From the NCBI GenBank assembly GCA_030429105.1, contig JAUIDE010000030.1, positions 1-41,755 of the forward strand: 41,755 nt of DNA. The letters are read 5' to 3'. This stretch comes from Alphaproteobacteria bacterium (GTDB lineage Bacteria; Pseudomonadota; Alphaproteobacteria; Rhodobacterales; Rhodobacteraceae). Position 1 is the stretch's first letter. The number at the start of each line of letters is the position of its first letter. The position numbers and the translations under genes were made by a program. A model generated the notes under the pieces. That model worked only from the letters and a program-made list of their open reading frames with translations, made no database searches and was not told the origin of the DNA. Of this stretch, positions 1 through 7,758 are shown piece after piece.

Positions 1-37
1 CGCCGCGGCGCGCGCGGAGGCGGACGCCGATGCTTGA
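1..37 (+). CDS. C-terminal tail of an upstream gene, probably the ABC transporter ATP-binding subunit (partial)
   Basis: One frame stays open from the left edge and ends at a TGA at 35-37, giving an alanine-rich tail of about 11 residues (codons from position 2). It overlaps the start of the next permease gene by 8 bases, the tight coupling expected inside a transport operon. In BMP-type importers the ATPase gene usually lies directly upstream of the two permeases, so that identity is inferred from position only; nothing in the visible residues is diagnostic. Confidence 0.45.
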   Translation, partial: AAARAEADADA

Positions 38-1091
38 GCTCGTCGCGCGGAAGGAAGCCTCCCGGTTCATGCTCTGGCTGACGCCGGCGCTTGCGGTCAT
101 CCTCACGATGCTGTCGGGGCTCGCGCTCTTCGCGCTGCTCGGCAAAGACCCGTTCGAGGCGGTCCGCGTGATCTTCGTCGAGCCGCTCCTCGATCCGTTC
201 AGCCGCACGGAGCTGCTGGTGAAGGGCGCGCCGCTCGTCCTCATCGCGATCGGGCTCAGCTTCGGCTTTCGCGCCGGAATCTGGAACATTGGCGCGGAGG
301 GGCAGTTCACCATCGGCGCGCTGACGGCGGGCGCGGTCGCTCTCGCCTTCTGGAATGTCGAGGGAATTTGGCTGCTGCCGCTCATGGCGCTCGCCGGCGC
401 GGCGGGCGGCGCGGCCTGGGCGATGATCCCGGCCTGGCTCAGGATCCGCTTCAACGCGAACGAGATTCTCGTGTCGCTCATGCTGGTCTATGTCGCGGAG
501 CTGCTGCTTTCGGCGATGGTCGGCGGCCCCCTCCGCGACCCGGACGGATTCAACTTCCCCGAAAGCCGGATGTTCCATGACAGCGCGACGCTGCCGATCA
601 TCATCGAGGGGAGCCGCGCCCATGTCGGCGCTCTCGCGGCGCTCGGCGCGGTCGTCATCGCCTATGTTCTGCTCCACCGGCATCTCTTCGGGTTCCAGGT
701 CCGTCTCTTCGGCCAGGCGCCGCGCGCCGCCCGGTTCGCAGGGTTCCGGGAGGCGCGGCTCGTCGCCGCCTGCCTCGGCCTCTCCGGCGCGCTGGCGGGG
801 CTTGCGGGCATGTTCGAGGCCTCGGGCCCTGTCGGGCAGCTGGTGCCCGCTCTGCCTTCCGGCTACGGCTTCACGGCGATCATCGTCGCCTTCCTCGGGC
901 GGCTCCACCCGGTCGGGATCCTGCTGGCGGGGGCTGTGATGGCGCTGACCTATATCGGGGGCGAGACGGCGCAGATGGCGATGAACCTGCCTGCGGCGGC
1001 GATCAACGTCTTCCAGGGAATGCTGCTCTTCTTCCTGCTCGGGATCGACGTGCTCGTGAACTACCGCATCCGGCTGCGGAGGGCCTTGTGA
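30..1091 (+). CDS. BMP-family ABC transporter permease (first of two), nucleoside/purine type
   Basis: This is a 353-residue integral inner-membrane protein of the branched-chain amino acid/ribose permease superfamily (BPD_transp_2). Hydrophobic segments alternate with short loops throughout, and the hallmark 'FRAGIWNIGAEGQFTIGA' lies near residues 81-98; this IGAEGQ motif is typical of permeases working with BMP/PnrA binding proteins. The start ATG overlaps the end of the upstream frame. The second permease follows in a stop/start overlap and the binding protein comes next, so the three genes form one import system. The substrate is probably a purine nucleoside or related compound by family precedent, but that cannot be read from the sequence. 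Confidence 0.88.
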   Translation: MLELVARKEASRFMLWLTPALAVILTMLSGLALFALLGKDPFEAVRVIFVEPLLDPFSRTELLVKGAPLVLIAIGLSFGFRAGIWNIGAEGQFTIGALTAGAVALAFWNVEGIWLLPLMALAGAAGGAAWAMIPAWLRIRFNANEILVSLMLVYVAELLLSAMVGGPLRDPDGFNFPESRMFHDSATLPIIIEGSRAHVGALAALGAVVIAYVLLHRHLFGFQVRLFGQAPRAARFAGFREARLVAACLGLSGALAGLAGMFEASGPVGQLVPALPSGYGFTAIIVAFLGRLHPVGILLAGAVMALTYIGGETAQMAMNLPAAAINVFQGMLLFFLLGIDVLVNYRIRLRRAL

Positions 1092-2023
1092 TGGATCTGT
1101 CTGCGCTGAACCCGGCTGACCTCGCCTTCAGCCTCATCGTCGCGGCGACGCCGCTGCTCTTCGCCGCGCTCGGCGAGCTGGTGGTCGAGAAGTCCGGCGT
1201 CCTCAACCTCGGGGTCGAGGGGATGATGATCCTCGGCGCGATCGGCGGCTTCGCCACCGCGCACGGATCCGGCTCCCTCGCGCTCGCCGCGCTTGCGGGC
1301 GCCGCGGCCGGGGCGCTGCTGGCGGCGCTCTTCGCGCTGATGACGCAATACCTGATGTCGAACCAGGTGGCGACGGGGCTCGCGCTCACGCTCTTCGGGC
1401 TCGGCGTGGCCGCGCTGGCGGGCCAGGGCTATGCGGGACAGACCCTGCAGGTCTCCGCCCGGCTCGACATTCCGGGGCTGACGGACGTTCCGGTGATCGG
1501 GCGGCTTCTCTTCGGCCACGATCCGCTCGTCTATCTCTCGCTTGCGGCGACCGCGCTCGTCTGGTGGTTCCTGAACCGCAGCCGGGCCGGGCTCATCCTG
1601 CGTGCGGTCGGGGAGAACCATGAGGCGGCGCATGCGATCGGCTATCCGGTGCGGCTCGTGCGGGTCTCGGCGATCCTCTTCGGCGGGGCGATGGCCGGGC
1701 TTGGCGGCGCCTATCTCGCCGTCGTGCAGACGCCGCTCTGGGTCGAGGGGATGACGGCGGGGCGCGGCTGGATCGCCCTCGCGATCGTCGTCTTCGCGGC
1801 GTGGCGGCCATGGCGGGCGCTGCTCGGCGCCTATGTCTTCGGCGGGGTCACCATCATCCAGCTCAATCTTCAGGCTTTGGGCGTCGCCATCGAAAGTCAG
1901 TACTTGTCGATGGCTCCCTATCTCGTCACGATCCTCGTGCTTGTCGTGATTTCGGCCGACAGGGCGCGGGCGCGGCTGGACGCGCCGGCCTGCCTCGGCA
2001 AACCGTTCTACGCTTCGTCCTGA
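1091..2023 (+). CDS. BMP-family ABC transporter permease (second of two)
   Basis: This is a 310-residue membrane protein paired with the preceding permease. The conserved segment '[18 protein letters not shown]' near residues 35-52 is the counterpart of the IGAEGQ motif and marks the second subunit of these heteromeric channels. The chosen ATG overlaps the previous stop (TGATG). A GGAGGG ribosome site at 1078-1083 is spaced 7 bases from this ATG, better than for the GTG three bases earlier. The binding-protein gene starts 38 bases after the stop. The protein should form the channel with the first permease in the inner membrane. Confidence 0.88.
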   Translation: MDLSALNPADLAFSLIVAATPLLFAALGELVVEKSGVLNLGVEGMMILGAIGGFATAHGSGSLALAALAGAAAGALLAALFALMTQYLMSNQVATGLALTLFGLGVAALAGQGYAGQTLQVSARLDIPGLTDVPVIGRLLFGHDPLVYLSLAATALVWWFLNRSRAGLILRAVGENHEAAHAIGYPVRLVRVSAILFGGAMAGLGGAYLAVVQTPLWVEGMTAGRGWIALAIVVFAAWRPWRALLGAYVFGGVTIIQLNLQALGVAIESQYLSMAPYLVTILVLVVISADRARARLDAPACLGKPFYASS

Positions 2024-2061
2024 CCGCAGAGGCGCGGACGACACAGGGAGAGGAGAAAACA

Positions 2062-3138
2062 ATGTCACTCTGGAAAAAGGCGACGGCCGCAGCAGCCGGC
2101 CTGGCGCTTGCGGCCTTCGCGGCCGCAGCAGCCGCCGAGCCCTTGAAGATAGGCTTCGTCTATGTCGGGCCGACCGGCGATTTCGGCTGGACGCACGAAC
2201 ATGACCTCGCGCGACAGGCGGTGGAGGCGCATTTCGGCGACAAGGTGGAGACCACCTATGTGGAGAACGTGGCCGAGGGGCCGGATGCGGAGCGCGTGAT
2301 CCGGCAGATGGCGCAGAGCGGGCACGGGCTGATCTTCACCACCTCCTTCGGGTTCATGAACCCGACGGTCAAGGTCGCGAAGCAGTTCCCGGACGTGAAG
2401 TTCGAACATGCGACGGGCTATCAGCGGGCCGACAACGTCTCGACCTACTCCGCGCGCTTCTACGAGGGCCGCCATGTCATCGGGCTGATCGCCGGCAAGA
2501 TGACGAAGACGAACACGGTCGGCTACATCGCCTCCTTCCCGATCCCGGAAGTGGTGCGCGGGATCAACGCCGCCTATCTCGCGGCGAAATCCGTCAACCC
2601 GGCCGTGAAGTTCCGGATCGTCTGGGTGAACACCTGGTTCGACCCGGGCAAGGAGGCGGATGCGGCGAATGCGCTGATCGAGCAGGGCGCGGACGTGATC
2701 ATGCAGCACACCGACAGCGCGGCCCCGATCACCATCGCCGAGGAGAAGGGCGTCCTCGCCTTCGGCCAGGCCTCGGACATGACGCGGTTCGGGCCGAAAT
2801 CCCACCTGACGGCGATCATCGACAACTGGTCTCCATATTACATCGCGCGCACGCAGGCGGTGCTCGACGGAACATGGACAAGCACGGACACCTGGGACGG
2901 GATCGCGCCGGGCATGGTGGCGTTCGCGCCCTACAATCCGGTCCTCCCGAAGGAGGTCGTCGCGCTGGCGGAATATGCGCGGTTCGGGATCATGCTCGGC
3001 AAGATCCATCCCTTCACCGGGCCGATCAACCGGCAGGACGGCACGCCCTGGCTCGCGGCCGGAGAAACGGCGTCCGACGGGGACCTGCTCGGCATGAACT
3101 TCTATGTCGAGGGGATCGAGGGAACCCTGCCGAAGTGA
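2062..3138 (+). CDS. BMP-family ABC transporter substrate-binding protein
   Basis: This is a 358-residue periplasmic binding protein of the BMP/PnrA (basic membrane protein) family. It begins with a clear Sec signal: Lys-Lys after the start, a run of Ala/Leu, and a likely cleavage after 'AAAAA' just before 'EPLKIGFVYVGPTGDFGW'. The opening strand followed by G-P-x-x-D-x-G-W is typical of the family. No lipobox cysteine is visible, so it should be soluble in the periplasm. The ATG at 2062 is preceded by AGGAGA at 2051-2056; the frame is open further upstream, but only inside the permease gene. It closes the import operon; ligand unknown, nucleoside-like by precedent. Confidence 0.9.
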   Translation: MSLWKKATAAAAGLALAAFAAAAAAEPLKIGFVYVGPTGDFGWTHEHDLARQAVEAHFGDKVETTYVENVAEGPDAERVIRQMAQSGHGLIFTTSFGFMNPTVKVAKQFPDVKFEHATGYQRADNVSTYSARFYEGRHVIGLIAGKMTKTNTVGYIASFPIPEVVRGINAAYLAAKSVNPAVKFRIVWVNTWFDPGKEADAANALIEQGADVIMQHTDSAAPITIAEEKGVLAFGQASDMTRFGPKSHLTAIIDNWSPYYIARTQAVLDGTWTSTDTWDGIAPGMVAFAPYNPVLPKEVVALAEYARFGIMLGKIHPFTGPINRQDGTPWLAAGETASDGDLLGMNFYVEGIEGTLPK

Positions 3139-3236
3139 GGACGCAGGACGAGCGGCCGCGCCTTCGACCGCCCTTCGTCGCCATTGAAGCGGGAAGCCGG
3201 GCCGCCTAAACCGGAGGAAACGGACAGGAGGCCCGC

Positions 3237-4088
3237 ATGCCCGAAAGCGACCCGCAGCTCCTCGTCAGCACCGACTGGCTCGCCGACCATCTCGGCGCGC
3301 CCGATGTGAGGGTTCTGGACGGAACCTATCGCCTGCCCGGGCAGGGCGGAGACCCTAAGGCGGATCACGAGCGGGCGCACATTCCGGGCGCCCGCTTCTT
3401 CGACATAGACGAGATCGCCGATACGACGTCCCCCCTGCCGCACATGCTGCCGCCGGTGGAGAAGTTCGTCTCCCGGGTCCGGGCGATGGGCGTCGGCGAC
3501 GGGCACCGGATCGTCGTCTACGATCAGGACGGCCTGTTCTCCGCCGCGCGGGTCTGGTGGATGTTCCGGGTGTTCGGCGTTTCGGACGTCGCCGTGCTCG
3601 ACGGCGGCTTGCGGAAATGGATGGCGGAGGGCAGGCCGGTCGAGGACATGCCGCCGGCGCCGCGCGATAGGCATTTCACCGCCAGAAAGGATTCGTCTCT
3701 GGTCCGCGACGTCACGCAGGTCGCCGCGGCGCTGAAACTCGGCGAGGCGCAGATCGTCGACGCCCGGTCCCCGGCCCGTTTCCGGGGGGAGGAGCCGGAG
3801 CCCCGGCCCGGGCTCCGCTCCGGTCACATCCCCGGCGCGAAGAACGTGCATTATGCGACGCTCCTGTCCCCTGACGGCACGCTGAAGCCGGTCGCGGAGA
3901 CGCGGCGCATCTTCGAGGCGGCCGGGGTCGACCTTTCACGGCCGATCGTGACGAGTTGCGGCTCCGGCGTGACTGCGGCGATCCTCGCCCTGGCGCTGGA
4001 GCGGCTCGGTCACCGGAAATGGTCCGTCTATGACGGCTCCTGGTCGGAATGGGGCGCATATCCCGATCTGGCGGTCGAGACCGGATGA
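3237..4088 (+). CDS. sseA: 3-mercaptopyruvate sulfurtransferase (tandem rhodanese)
   Basis: This is a 283-residue cytoplasmic enzyme with two rhodanese domains, a catalytically silent one at about residues 8-135 and an active one at about 160-280. The active loop is C241-G-S-G-V-T, the form typical of mercaptopyruvate sulfurtransferases rather than thiosulfate sulfurtransferases (C-R-K-G-V-T). It moves sulfur from 3-mercaptopyruvate to a thiol acceptor. Length fits the family. AGGAGG at 3226-3231 supports the ATG. A GNAT gene overlaps its stop by 4 bases, so the two are co-transcribed. The 98-base gap from the transporter gene holds no obvious terminator. Confidence 0.9.
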   Translation: MPESDPQLLVSTDWLADHLGAPDVRVLDGTYRLPGQGGDPKADHERAHIPGARFFDIDEIADTTSPLPHMLPPVEKFVSRVRAMGVGDGHRIVVYDQDGLFSAARVWWMFRVFGVSDVAVLDGGLRKWMAEGRPVEDMPPAPRDRHFTARKDSSLVRDVTQVAAALKLGEAQIVDARSPARFRGEEPEPRPGLRSGHIPGAKNVHYATLLSPDGTLKPVAETRRIFEAAGVDLSRPIVTSCGSGVTAAILALALERLGHRKWSVYDGSWSEWGAYPDLAVETG

Positions 4089-4654
4089 GCCGGAGCGAAA
4101 CGCTGCTCGAATACACCGTCACCTTTCTCGAAATGACGTCGCCGCCGGGCGCGCCCCCGCCGCCGCCTTCCGGAGCCGGCGGCCTCGCCCTCATACGCGC
4201 GAAGGCCCCACCGCGCAGATGGTTCCTTCACCTCTACCAGAGCGTCGGCGCCGGACATGAATGGACGGACTGGCTCCGCGCCGATCCGGCCAAACTCGAC
4301 GCCTTTCTTGGGGATCCGTCGGTCGCGCTTTATTCCCTGATCCTCGATGGCTGGAGCGGCGGCTTCTTCATGCTCGACTGGCGGGTGGAGGGCGTATGCG
4401 ACCTTGCCTATTTCGGGCTCGCCCCGGAAGCGCAGGGTCGCGGCCTCTCGCGCTGGCTGCTTGCGGAGGCGCTTCGCGCCGGATGGGAAGGGCGCGGGGT
4501 GCAACGGATGACGGTGCAGACCAACACCCTGGACCATCCGCGCGCCTTGCCGCTCTATCAGCGCGGCGGTTTCACGCCCTATGCGCAGGAGCTGCGGCGG
4601 CGCCCGGCGCGGCGGGCGAACGAGACCGGTGAAACGCATCTCCCGAAAGCTTGA
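4085..4654 (+). CDS. GNAT-family N-acetyltransferase
   Basis: A protein of 189 residues whose C-terminal half carries the acetyl-CoA binding pattern of GNAT enzymes: a strand ending in 'AYFGLAPEAQGRGLSRWLL' (Q-x-x-G-x-G/A loop) and a later 'NTLDHPRALPLYQRGGF' segment, the typical beta-6/alpha-4 closing motif. A proline-rich stretch near residues 20-27 is unusual but short. The ATG overlaps the sseA stop (ATGA), preferred over an in-frame ATG 36 bases upstream that lies inside sseA. The acceptor substrate (small molecule, peptide or protein) cannot be told. Co-transcription with sseA does not by itself define the function. Confidence 0.8.
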   Translation: MSRSETLLEYTVTFLEMTSPPGAPPPPPSGAGGLALIRAKAPPRRWFLHLYQSVGAGHEWTDWLRADPAKLDAFLGDPSVALYSLILDGWSGGFFMLDWRVEGVCDLAYFGLAPEAQGRGLSRWLLAEALRAGWEGRGVQRMTVQTNTLDHPRALPLYQRGGFTPYAQELRRRPARRANETGETHLPKA

Positions 4655-4721
4655 CTCGCCCGGCGCCGATGCGGGGTCTAGATAACCGGACGATCTGGTG
4701 AACGGCGGTTCGGGGGCGAAA

Positions 4722-5435
4722 ATGAAGGCGGCGATTAAGCACGGGATCGGCCTCGCGATCGGCCTCCTCGCGTCCGGCGCGGCCGCGGAGCCCGGAAGGG
4801 GACCTGTCCTTGTGGAGCTCTTCACGTCGCAGGGATGCTCCTCCTGCCCTCCGGCGGATCTCTTCCTGCATGACCTTGCGGACCGGCGCGACGTGATCGC
4901 GCTGTCCCTTCATGTCGACTATTGGGACTATCTTGGCTGGAAGGACAGGTTCGGCTCGCCGGCGCATTCGGACAGACAGCGCGCCTATGCCGCCGCGATG
5001 AAGGACCGGATGGTGTACACGCCACAGATCGTCGTCGAGGGCCGTGAGAAACATGTGGGGAGCCAGGTCGACGCCGTGCTGGCGGCGATCGCGAGCCGGC
5101 TCGGGGAGCCCGAGGACGCGCATGTCTCCCTCGCGCTCGATGGCGATCGCATCGTCGTCGATATTTCGCCGGCTTCCGGGGGGGCCGATGGCGCCCTCGT
5201 TCTGATGACGTGGTACACCGAGACTGAACGGGTCAGCATCGCCGCCGGCGAGAATGCGGGGCGGGAAGCGGTTTACCGGAACGTCGTGCACGGCTGGAGA
5301 ACCCTCGGCTCCTGGTCCGGCGGAGCGAGCCGTTTCGAGGCGCCCATGCCGGAGGGCGCAGACGCCGCGGTGGTGATCTTGCAGCGGCCGGATGGCGGAC
5401 CGGTTCTTTGCGCGGAACGGATCGACCTCAGGTGA
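4722..5435 (+). CDS. DUF1223 family secreted thioredoxin-like protein
   Basis: From the ATG at 4722 this is a 237-residue protein with a short Sec-like signal (K-A-A-I-K then a hydrophobic run, probable cleavage after 'ASGAAA'). Next comes 'VELFTSQGCSSCPPAD', the signature of DUF1223, with a C39-x-x-C42 pair as in thioredoxin-fold proteins. A later 'HVDYWDYLGWKDRF' is also family-typical. An in-frame GTG at 4698 could be the start instead, but the ATG gives a cleaner signal peptide. The function of the family is not established; a periplasmic thiol/disulfide role is an inference. It converges with parB, 25 bases from stop to stop. Confidence 0.82.
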   Translation: MKAAIKHGIGLAIGLLASGAAAEPGRGPVLVELFTSQGCSSCPPADLFLHDLADRRDVIALSLHVDYWDYLGWKDRFGSPAHSDRQRAYAAAMKDRMVYTPQIVVEGREKHVGSQVDAVLAAIASRLGEPEDAHVSLALDGDRIVVDISPASGGADGALVLMTWYTETERVSIAAGENAGREAVYRNVVHGWRTLGSWSGGASRFEAPMPEGADAAVVILQRPDGGPVLCAERIDLR

Positions 5436-5460
5436 CCGGCGCCATGTGTCGCCCCCGCGC

Positions 5461-6312
5461 TCAGCGCATGAGCAGCTGGCAAAGACCATCCAGCTGATCC
5501 AGCGAGGAATAGGAGATCCTCACTTCGCCTCCGTCGCCGCGATGAGCGATGGAGACGCGGAGCGCGAGCGCGGCGGCGAGATCGTTCTCGAGCGCGACAG
5601 TGTCAGGATCCTTGGCGGCGCCCCGCTTGCGCGGCTTCGGCGGCCCGGGGACGCGGCGCGCGAGATCTTCCGTCTGCCTGACCGTGAGACCCTCGGCGAC
5701 GATCTTCATCGCAAGCGCTGACGGATCGGCGGCGGCGATCAGAGCCCGGGCATGTCCGGCCGAGATGCGGCGGTCCATGACCAGATCGCGGACGGATTCG
5801 GGAAGGCCGAGAAGCCGCAGCATGTTGGCGACATGCGGACGGCTCTTTCCGACAGCGCGGGCCACCTCCGCCTGATTATGGCCAAAAACATCGATAAGCG
5901 ATTGATATCCTTGAGCTTCTTCTATTGCATTGAGATCGGCGCGCTGGACGTTCTCGACAATCGCGAGCTGAAGCACCTCGTCGTCCGTGAGGTCCCTGAC
6001 GATGACGGGGACCTCGTGAAGACCTGCTGACTGGGCGGCGCGCCACCGCCGCTCACCGGCGACGATCTCGAACCCGCCCTCCTCACGGGGGCGTACGATA
6101 AGCGGCTGAATGATTCCGTTCCGGCGGATCGACTCGGCCAGCTCTTCCATCTCGAGCGGAGGGAAGACCTTGCGCGGCTGATTCGGATTCGGCCGAACGA
6201 GATCGATCGCGGCCGTCTGCGCGCCGCCCTGGCGGGTCTCGTCCGGCCCGGCGCCGTCCAGCAGAGACGACAGACCGCGCCCAAGACCCCTGCGCTTGCG
6301 CATCTCAGACAT
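5461..6312 (-). CDS. parB: chromosome partitioning protein ParB (parS-binding CTPase)
   Basis: ParB loads at parS, spreads along DNA and with ParA segregates the origin region. The 283-residue protein shows the usual order: an N-terminal RGLGRGLSSLL segment (residues 8-18, the ParA-stimulating peptide), the CTP-binding box GERRWRAA at 86-93, ENVQRADL at 120-127, a helix-turn-helix at about 146-170 ending in SRPHVANMLRLL, and a C-terminal dimerisation domain. The start overlaps the end of parA by 8 bases. Two parS sites lie 1.4 and 3.3 kb away in the same operon. The call is not in doubt; the exact start could be the methionine three residues in. Confidence 0.97.
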   Translation of the reverse strand: MSEMRKRRGLGRGLSSLLDGAGPDETRQGGAQTAAIDLVRPNPNQPRKVFPPLEMEELAESIRRNGIIQPLIVRPREEGGFEIVAGERRWRAAQSAGLHEVPVIVRDLTDDEVLQLAIVENVQRADLNAIEEAQGYQSLIDVFGHNQAEVARAVGKSRPHVANMLRLLGLPESVRDLVMDRRISAGHARALIAAADPSALAMKIVAEGLTVRQTEDLARRVPGPPKPRKRGAAKDPDTVALENDLAAALALRVSIAHRGDGGEVRISYSSLDQLDGLCQLLMR

Positions 6313-7129
6313 TGACTCCGCTCCTTCTCGATCCTGCGCGCCGGTCCCGCCGCAGAAACTCGGCGGCCAGGGATTGATAGGCGAGGCTCCCGGATGACCG
6401 ATGATCGTAGATCAGCGCCGGAATTCCGAAGGACGGCGCTTCGGAAAGACGGACATTGCGCGGGATGGTCGTATCGTAGACCAGCCCTCCCAAGGTCTCG
6501 CGGACATCGTCCTCGACCTGTGTCGAAAGATTGTTCCGGCGATCGTACATCGTGAGCACGACGCCCTCTATCTCGAGCGCAGGATTCGAACTCCGCCGGA
6601 TGCGCTCCACCGTCCGCAGCAGCTGCGAAAGACCCTCCAGCGCAAAGAATTCGCATTGCAGCGGAATGAGGACCTTGCGGGCGGCGACGATAGCGCTCAC
6701 CGTCAGGAGGTTGAGCGAGGGGGGACAATCGATCAGGATTACATCGAAGCGCAACGCCGCCGGCTCCAGCGCCTCACGCAGGCGATACTGCTTCCTCGTA
6801 TCGCCGTGAAGTTCGATATCGACGCCGCTCAGGTCGATCACGGACGGGAGAACAAAGAGGCCTGGCACCGCAGTGTTGCGGATCGTCGTCTCCACGTTCG
6901 CCTCGCCGAGGAGAAGCTCGTAGGCTCCCGGCGCGCGGGCCTCCACCCGAATGCCGAGGCCTGTGCTTGCATTGCCTTGCGGATCGAGATCCACGACGAG
7001 GACGGCCCTGCCGGTCGCGGCGATGGCCGTCGCCAGATTTATCGCCGTCGTCGTCTTGCCCACGCCGCCCTTCTGGTTGGCGATGGCGATGACCTCGGCC
7101 GGGAACGTCGACTGGTCCGACTCAGACAC
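6305..7129 (-). CDS. parA: chromosome partitioning ATPase ParA
   Basis: A 274-residue Walker-type ATPase that forms the nucleoid-bound gradient along which ParB-parS complexes move. The deviant Walker A motif KGGVGKTT is at residues 20-27, with 'VVDLDPQGNAS' (Walker A') and 'ILIDCPPSLNLLT' (Walker B) following in the right order. Length is typical of chromosomal ParA (Soj). The start codon is GTG at 7127-7129, overlapping the end of rsmG by 8 bases, and its stop overlaps parB. These overlaps indicate translational coupling through the rsmG-parA-parB series. Confidence 0.97.
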   Translation of the reverse strand: MSESDQSTFPAEVIAIANQKGGVGKTTTAINLATAIAATGRAVLVVDLDPQGNASTGLGIRVEARAPGAYELLLGEANVETTIRNTAVPGLFVLPSVIDLSGVDIELHGDTRKQYRLREALEPAALRFDVILIDCPPSLNLLTVSAIVAARKVLIPLQCEFFALEGLSQLLRTVERIRRSSNPALEIEGVVLTMYDRRNNLSTQVEDDVRETLGGLVYDTTIPRNVRLSEAPSFGIPALIYDHRSSGSLAYQSLAAEFLRRDRRAGSRRSGVNV

Positions 7130-7754
7130 GCTGAAGACCTTCCACTTTGAGAATGACGGAATCGCGCTCTGTTTCGCTGTCGACAGATATCAGGTTCATC
7201 CTCCAGTGGCGAACGGCCTCTTCGATTTCGGCGGCCGAATTGCGCCCTTTCGCAAGAATGCACAGGCCGCCCGGGGCCAGAAGCGGGGCGGCGAGAGCGA
7301 GCAACTCCGCCAGAGGCGCGAGAGCCCGCGCCGAAACGACGTCGAAATTGGCTTCGAAGGGAGGTTGGATCTGAGGAGCCAGCCTGAAGCACAGGACGTC
7401 AGCATCAATATCCAGCGAGGCGATCGCCTCGGCCAGGAAGGCCGCCTTGCGCTCGTCCTTCTCCACGAGCGAGACGCGCGCCGCCGGATGGGTCTCCCTG
7501 AGACATATCGCGACGATAAGACCGGGGAGACCGGCGCCTGAACCGATATCGACCCATCGCTGCAGATGCGGCGGAGCATGGTTCGCAAACTGAGCGGAAT
7601 CGAGGATATGTCTCCGCCACAGATCGTCCACCGTCGACCTCGCGACGAGATTGATGCGCCGATTCCACTTCCTGAGGAGCGCCGCGTAGGCGTCAAGGCG
7701 CTCCAGCGTTTCACGTGAAACGCGCCCGGCGAGCCTGTCTCTCGGGTCCGACAT
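7122..7754 (-). CDS. rsmG: 16S rRNA (guanine-527-N7)-methyltransferase RsmG
   Basis: This 210-residue SAM-dependent enzyme methylates G527 of 16S rRNA, an action linked to streptomycin sensitivity. The SAM-binding loop VDIGSGAGLPGL lies at residues 68-79, followed by 'SLVEKDERKAAFL' and 'VVSARALAPL', all typical of the GidB/RsmG family. It starts with ATG 4 bases after the mnmG stop and overlaps parA at its 3' end. Its early codons contain a perfect 16-base parS palindrome (7707-7722), so this stretch of the protein (residues about 11-16, V-S-R-E-T) is constrained by partition as well as by coding. Confidence 0.96.
   Translation of the reverse strand: MSDPRDRLAGRVSRETLERLDAYAALLRKWNRRINLVARSTVDDLWRRHILDSAQFANHAPPHLQRWVDIGSGAGLPGLIVAICLRETHPAARVSLVEKDERKAAFLAEAIASLDIDADVLCFRLAPQIQPPFEANFDVVSARALAPLAELLALAAPLLAPGGLCILAKGRNSAAEIEEAVRHWRMNLISVDSETERDSVILKVEGLQRV
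7707..7722. promoter_or_regulatory. parS: parS partition site, inside rsmG
   Basis: The sequence CGTTTCACGTGAAACG is a perfect 16-base palindrome whose inner 14 bases match the universal parS consensus TGTTTCACGTGAAACA exactly; only the outermost pair differs. It sits within rsmG, 1.4 kb from parB in the same operon. It should be bound by the ParB encoded here. Confidence 0.93.
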
Positions 7755-7758
7755 GATC

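Noticed and set aside
4654-4700. A TTGACT ... TAGATA promoter before the DUF1223 gene
   Set aside because: The spacer is 22 bases, too long for a standard sigma-70 promoter.
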